Shown: positions 32,566 through 34,391 of the stretch, piece after piece
How positions within the stretch are numbered: the stretch's first letter is position 1
Layout of the letters: the number at the start of each line of letters is the position of its first letter
Assembly (NCBI GenBank): GCA_019753285.1
Contig: JAIELD010000056.1
Location: forward strand, 1 to 34,391
Length of the DNA stretch: 34,391 bases
DNA from: Beijerinckiaceae bacterium
GTDB lineage: Bacteria > Pseudomonadota > Alphaproteobacteria > Rhizobiales > Beijerinckiaceae
Reading direction: 5' to 3'
The notes under the pieces: generated by a model
Told to the model about the DNA's origin: nothing
Databases searched by the model: none
What the model saw: only the letters and a program-made list of their open reading frames with translations
Made by a program: the position numbers and the translations under genes

Positions 32566-33269
32566 CGGCCTGCCTCGAACAGTGTCTCTGCTGCACCGCG
32601 CAGCACGATGTCGAACACGTAGCCCAGCGCATAGCCCTCCTCGGTCTCGTCGATCGAAAACCGCGCGACCATGCGCTCGCGAGCCGTCTCGGGCACGCCC
32701 TGATAGATCGGATCGAGCATCAGCAGAGGGTCACCCGGAAAATACATCTGCGTGACGAGGCGTGTCGCGAATTGATGCCCGAACAGCGAAAAATGGATGT
32801 GGTTGGGTCGCCAGGCATTGAAGTGATTGCCCCACGGATAGGCTCCGGGCTTGATGGTCAGGAAACGGTAGCGACCATCGGCATCGCTGAGACAGCGGCC
32901 TGCGCCATAGAAATTTGGGTCGAGCGGGGCCTGATGCTGGTCGACCTTGTGGATATAGCGGCCCGCCGCGTTTGCCTGCCAGATCTCGATCAGCGCGCCC
33001 GGCACCGGCCTGCCATCCTCGTCGAGCACCCGCCCGGTGACGATGATCCGCTCGCCAAGTGGCTCGGCATCCTTGCGGCCATTCTGCGTCAGGTCATGGT
33101 CGAGCGGCCCGAGGCTTTCATGGCCGAAAACGGGGCCGGCGAGCGACGACAGCGCCGCCTTGACAGGAATGAGCGGCTTGGTCGGCCCGCGCAGCGCGGT
33201 CGAGCGATAGCCGGCATCGATATAGGCCGGATGCGAAGACCAGTCGCGCGGACGAAGAACACGTGTCAT
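32562..33269 (-). CDS. pcaH: Protocatechuate 3,4-dioxygenase beta subunit
   Basis: This 235-residue chain carries the non-heme iron of protocatechuate 3,4-dioxygenase. The four iron ligands are present with the spacing of the Pseudomonas putida enzyme: Tyr105 (AAGRYIHK), Tyr144 (KPGAYPWGNH), His157 and His159 (RPNHIHFS). ALIEIWQANAAGRY and FYGAGRCLSDADGRY are further landmarks. Together with PcaG it performs the ring-opening step of the beta-ketoadipate pathway in the cytoplasm. It lies 73 bp after the aroE-like gene on the same strand. Other pca genes are not in the window. Confidence 0.95.
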   Translation of the reverse strand: MTRVLRPRDWSSHPAYIDAGYRSTALRGPTKPLIPVKAALSSLAGPVFGHESLGPLDHDLTQNGRKDAEPLGERIIVTGRVLDEDGRPVPGALIEIWQANAAGRYIHKVDQHQAPLDPNFYGAGRCLSDADGRYRFLTIKPGAYPWGNHFNAWRPNHIHFSLFGHQFATRLVTQMYFPGDPLLMLDPIYQGVPETARERMVARFSIDETEEGYALGYVFDIVLRGAAETLFEAGR

Positions 33270-33342
33270 CTCACACCTTTTTCATCGATCGACAGTGAAG
33301 CGCGACGCCGGCCGGTCAAACAGCCTGGTCGGGCGCTGTGCT

Positions 33343-34203
33343 TCAATAGTCGATCCTGGCCAGCGAACGCAAAACATCCGGCGTCGTGGTCGGATAGCCA
33401 AAAAACTCAAGATAGGCGGGGATTTGCTCGAACAGCATGTCGACGCCGATTTGTATCGCGCAACCCCTGCGCGCCGCCGCTGCGAGAAACACCGTCCGCT
33501 CCTGCTTCATCACCACCTCGCCGACGAAGCTGGCTGGATCGAGGCGATCCGTATCGAGCGGCATCGGGTCGCCGGCGTTCATGCCGAGCGGCGTCGCGTT
33601 GACGACCACATCATGTCCTGCGGGATCGTTCGAACCGGTCGTGACGTCCAACGCAGGATAATGCTTGCGAAGGCGGTCGGCGAGAGCGACCATCCTGCCG
33701 GCTTCAAGATCATGCAGCGCGATCCGCGCGACGCCGGCCTCCGCCATGCTCGCGGCGATGGCCGAACCGACGCCGCCCGAGCCGACGATGAGCACGGATG
33801 CGCGCGCGAGCACCCTGCCCTTGCGAAGCACGCCGCGCACGAATCCTTCCCCGTCGAACATGTCGCCAGTGAGCATGCCGTCAGGCTCGCGCCGCACCGC
33901 GTTGCACGCGCCGCAGATCTCCACCGCCCTCGAGCGTTGGTCGAGCATCGCCACGCTCGTTACCTTGTGCGGCATGGTGATGAGCGCGCCCCGGATGTTG
34001 CTCAGGCGGAAGATCGAGCGGAACGAGACGGCGAAATCCTCCGCCCTCACGCCCATGGGCACGACGACGGCGTTGATGCCGGCATCTGCGAAATAGGGGT
34101 TGTAGATCAGCGGCGCTTTGAAGGTCGATGTCGGATAGCCGATATGCGCGATGAGATCGGTTCGACCGTCGATCAGCGGTGCGGCGGCCGGATGGGCCAT
34201 CAT
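33343..34203 (-). CDS. Shikimate/quinate dehydrogenase-like protein
   Basis: This 286-residue protein is of the AroE family, which interconverts shikimate and 3-dehydroshikimate, or quinate and 3-dehydroquinate. Catalytic Lys80 (ITMPHKVT) and Asp117 (DMFDGEGF) are present, as is the nucleotide-binding VLIVGSGGVGSAIA. The substrate-carboxylate motif, normally HSKSP, reads TFKAP (27-31), so both usual serines are replaced by Phe28 and Ala30. With aroQ upstream and pcaHG downstream, a catabolic quinate/shikimate role is more likely than biosynthesis. The ATG pair at 34203/34200 is chosen as start, 11 bp after the aroQ stop; the frame extends upstream inside aroQ without family-like sequence. Confidence 0.88.
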   Translation of the reverse strand: MMAHPAAAPLIDGRTDLIAHIGYPTSTFKAPLIYNPYFADAGINAVVVPMGVRAEDFAVSFRSIFRLSNIRGALITMPHKVTSVAMLDQRSRAVEICGACNAVRREPDGMLTGDMFDGEGFVRGVLRKGRVLARASVLIVGSGGVGSAIAASMAEAGVARIALHDLEAGRMVALADRLRKHYPALDVTTGSNDPAGHDVVVNATPLGMNAGDPMPLDTDRLDPASFVGEVVMKQERTVFLAAAARRGCAIQIGVDMLFEQIPAYLEFFGYPTTTPDVLRSLARIDY

Positions 34204-34214
34204 GACGGTCCGCT

Positions 34215-34391
34215 TCAGCGCGCGTCGCGCAGGAGGTGGGCGAGCCGCTCGATCGCCAGGAGATATCCCTGCGTGCCGAAGCCGGCGATCACGCCGGTTG
34301 CCACGGCGGACACATAGGAATGATGCCTGAAAGCCTCGCGACGGTGCACATTCGAGATGTGGACCTCGATAATCGGGCAGTCGCACATCAT
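34215..34391 (-). CDS. aroQ: Type II 3-dehydroquinate dehydratase, C-terminal part
   Basis: Fifty-eight codons plus TGA are present; the gene continues beyond the right edge. The sequence reads [19 protein letters not shown], then [21 protein letters not shown], which is the C-terminal third of type II dehydroquinase. It includes the His of VHISN and the Arg in EAFRHHS that contribute to its active site. The enzyme interconverts 3-dehydroquinate and 3-dehydroshikimate. Placed before an aroE-like gene and pcaHG, it is probably the catabolic form (QuiB role) feeding protocatechuate. Confidence 0.9.
   Translation of the reverse strand: MMCDCPIIEVHISNVHRREAFRHHSYVSAVATGVIAGFGTQGYLLAIERLAHLLRDAR

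Noticed and set aside
1..34391. CRISPR arrays, insertion sequences, integrase sites, tRNA or rRNA genes
   Set aside because: No regularly spaced repeats, transposase genes, tRNA-like cloverleafs or rRNA stretches were seen on reading the window.

Overview
The window is about 34 kb of GC-rich bacterial DNA (most of it above 60% GC), densely packed with catabolic genes. The mix points to a soil- or plant-associated alphaproteobacterium, probably Hyphomicrobiales (Rhizobium/Bosea/Mesorhizobium-like). The clues are a GlxBCD-like glutamate-synthase triad with a type III glutamine synthetase, a TRAP transporter, a polyamine-type ABC transporter, protocatechuate dioxygenase genes and a lone TadG-like protein. 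The genus is inferred; there is no rRNA or phylogenetic marker. No tRNA, rRNA, insertion sequence or CRISPR array was seen.

Region 1 (1-1839): the 3' end of an amino-acid-type ABC solute-binding protein converges on a solitary TadG-like membrane protein with a von Willebrand A domain.

Region 2 (1840-11898): a seven-gene minus-strand operon runs from 10427 down to 1840. It encodes an SDR dehydrogenase, a two-subunit transketolase, a 3-hydroxyisobutyrate-dehydrogenase-family enzyme, a TRAP transporter (DctP plus fused DctQM) and a full-length transketolase. A divergent LysR regulator, followed by a PaaI-type thioesterase, lies upstream. A textbook T-N11-A box and a GG-N10-GC element sit between them. 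The operon looks like uptake and cleavage of an acidic sugar-like compound. No sugar kinase is present, and the split transketolase lacks several conserved active-site histidines.

Region 3 (11912-30809): a nitrogen-centred block. Minus-strand genes from 17895 to 11912 encode a glutamine amidotransferase, a GXGXG protein, an FMN glutamate-synthase-like subunit, a type III glutamine synthetase, an iron alcohol dehydrogenase and a thioesterase. Upstream are an XRE-cupin regulator and a CodA-like amidohydrolase. On the plus strand are a TRZ/ATZ amidohydrolase, a CDA-fold deaminase and a CodA-type deaminase. Facing them is a minus-strand operon (30809 to 23686) encoding a VOC protein, a PotDABC-like ABC transporter, a second TRZ/ATZ amidohydrolase and a creatininase. 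That operon starts at an apparently perfect sigma-54 promoter, and the glutamate-synthase operon has a near match. I infer a nitrogen-regulated system that imports a cyclic amidine, ureide or nucleobase-like compound, hydrolyses and deaminates it, and captures the released ammonia or amine. The substrate is unknown; creatinine or a relative is one candidate.

Region 4 (31085-34391): an alpha/beta hydrolase converges on an aroQ-aroE-like-pcaH-pcaG operon, which suggests catabolism of quinate or shikimate through protocatechuate. aroQ is cut by the window edge.
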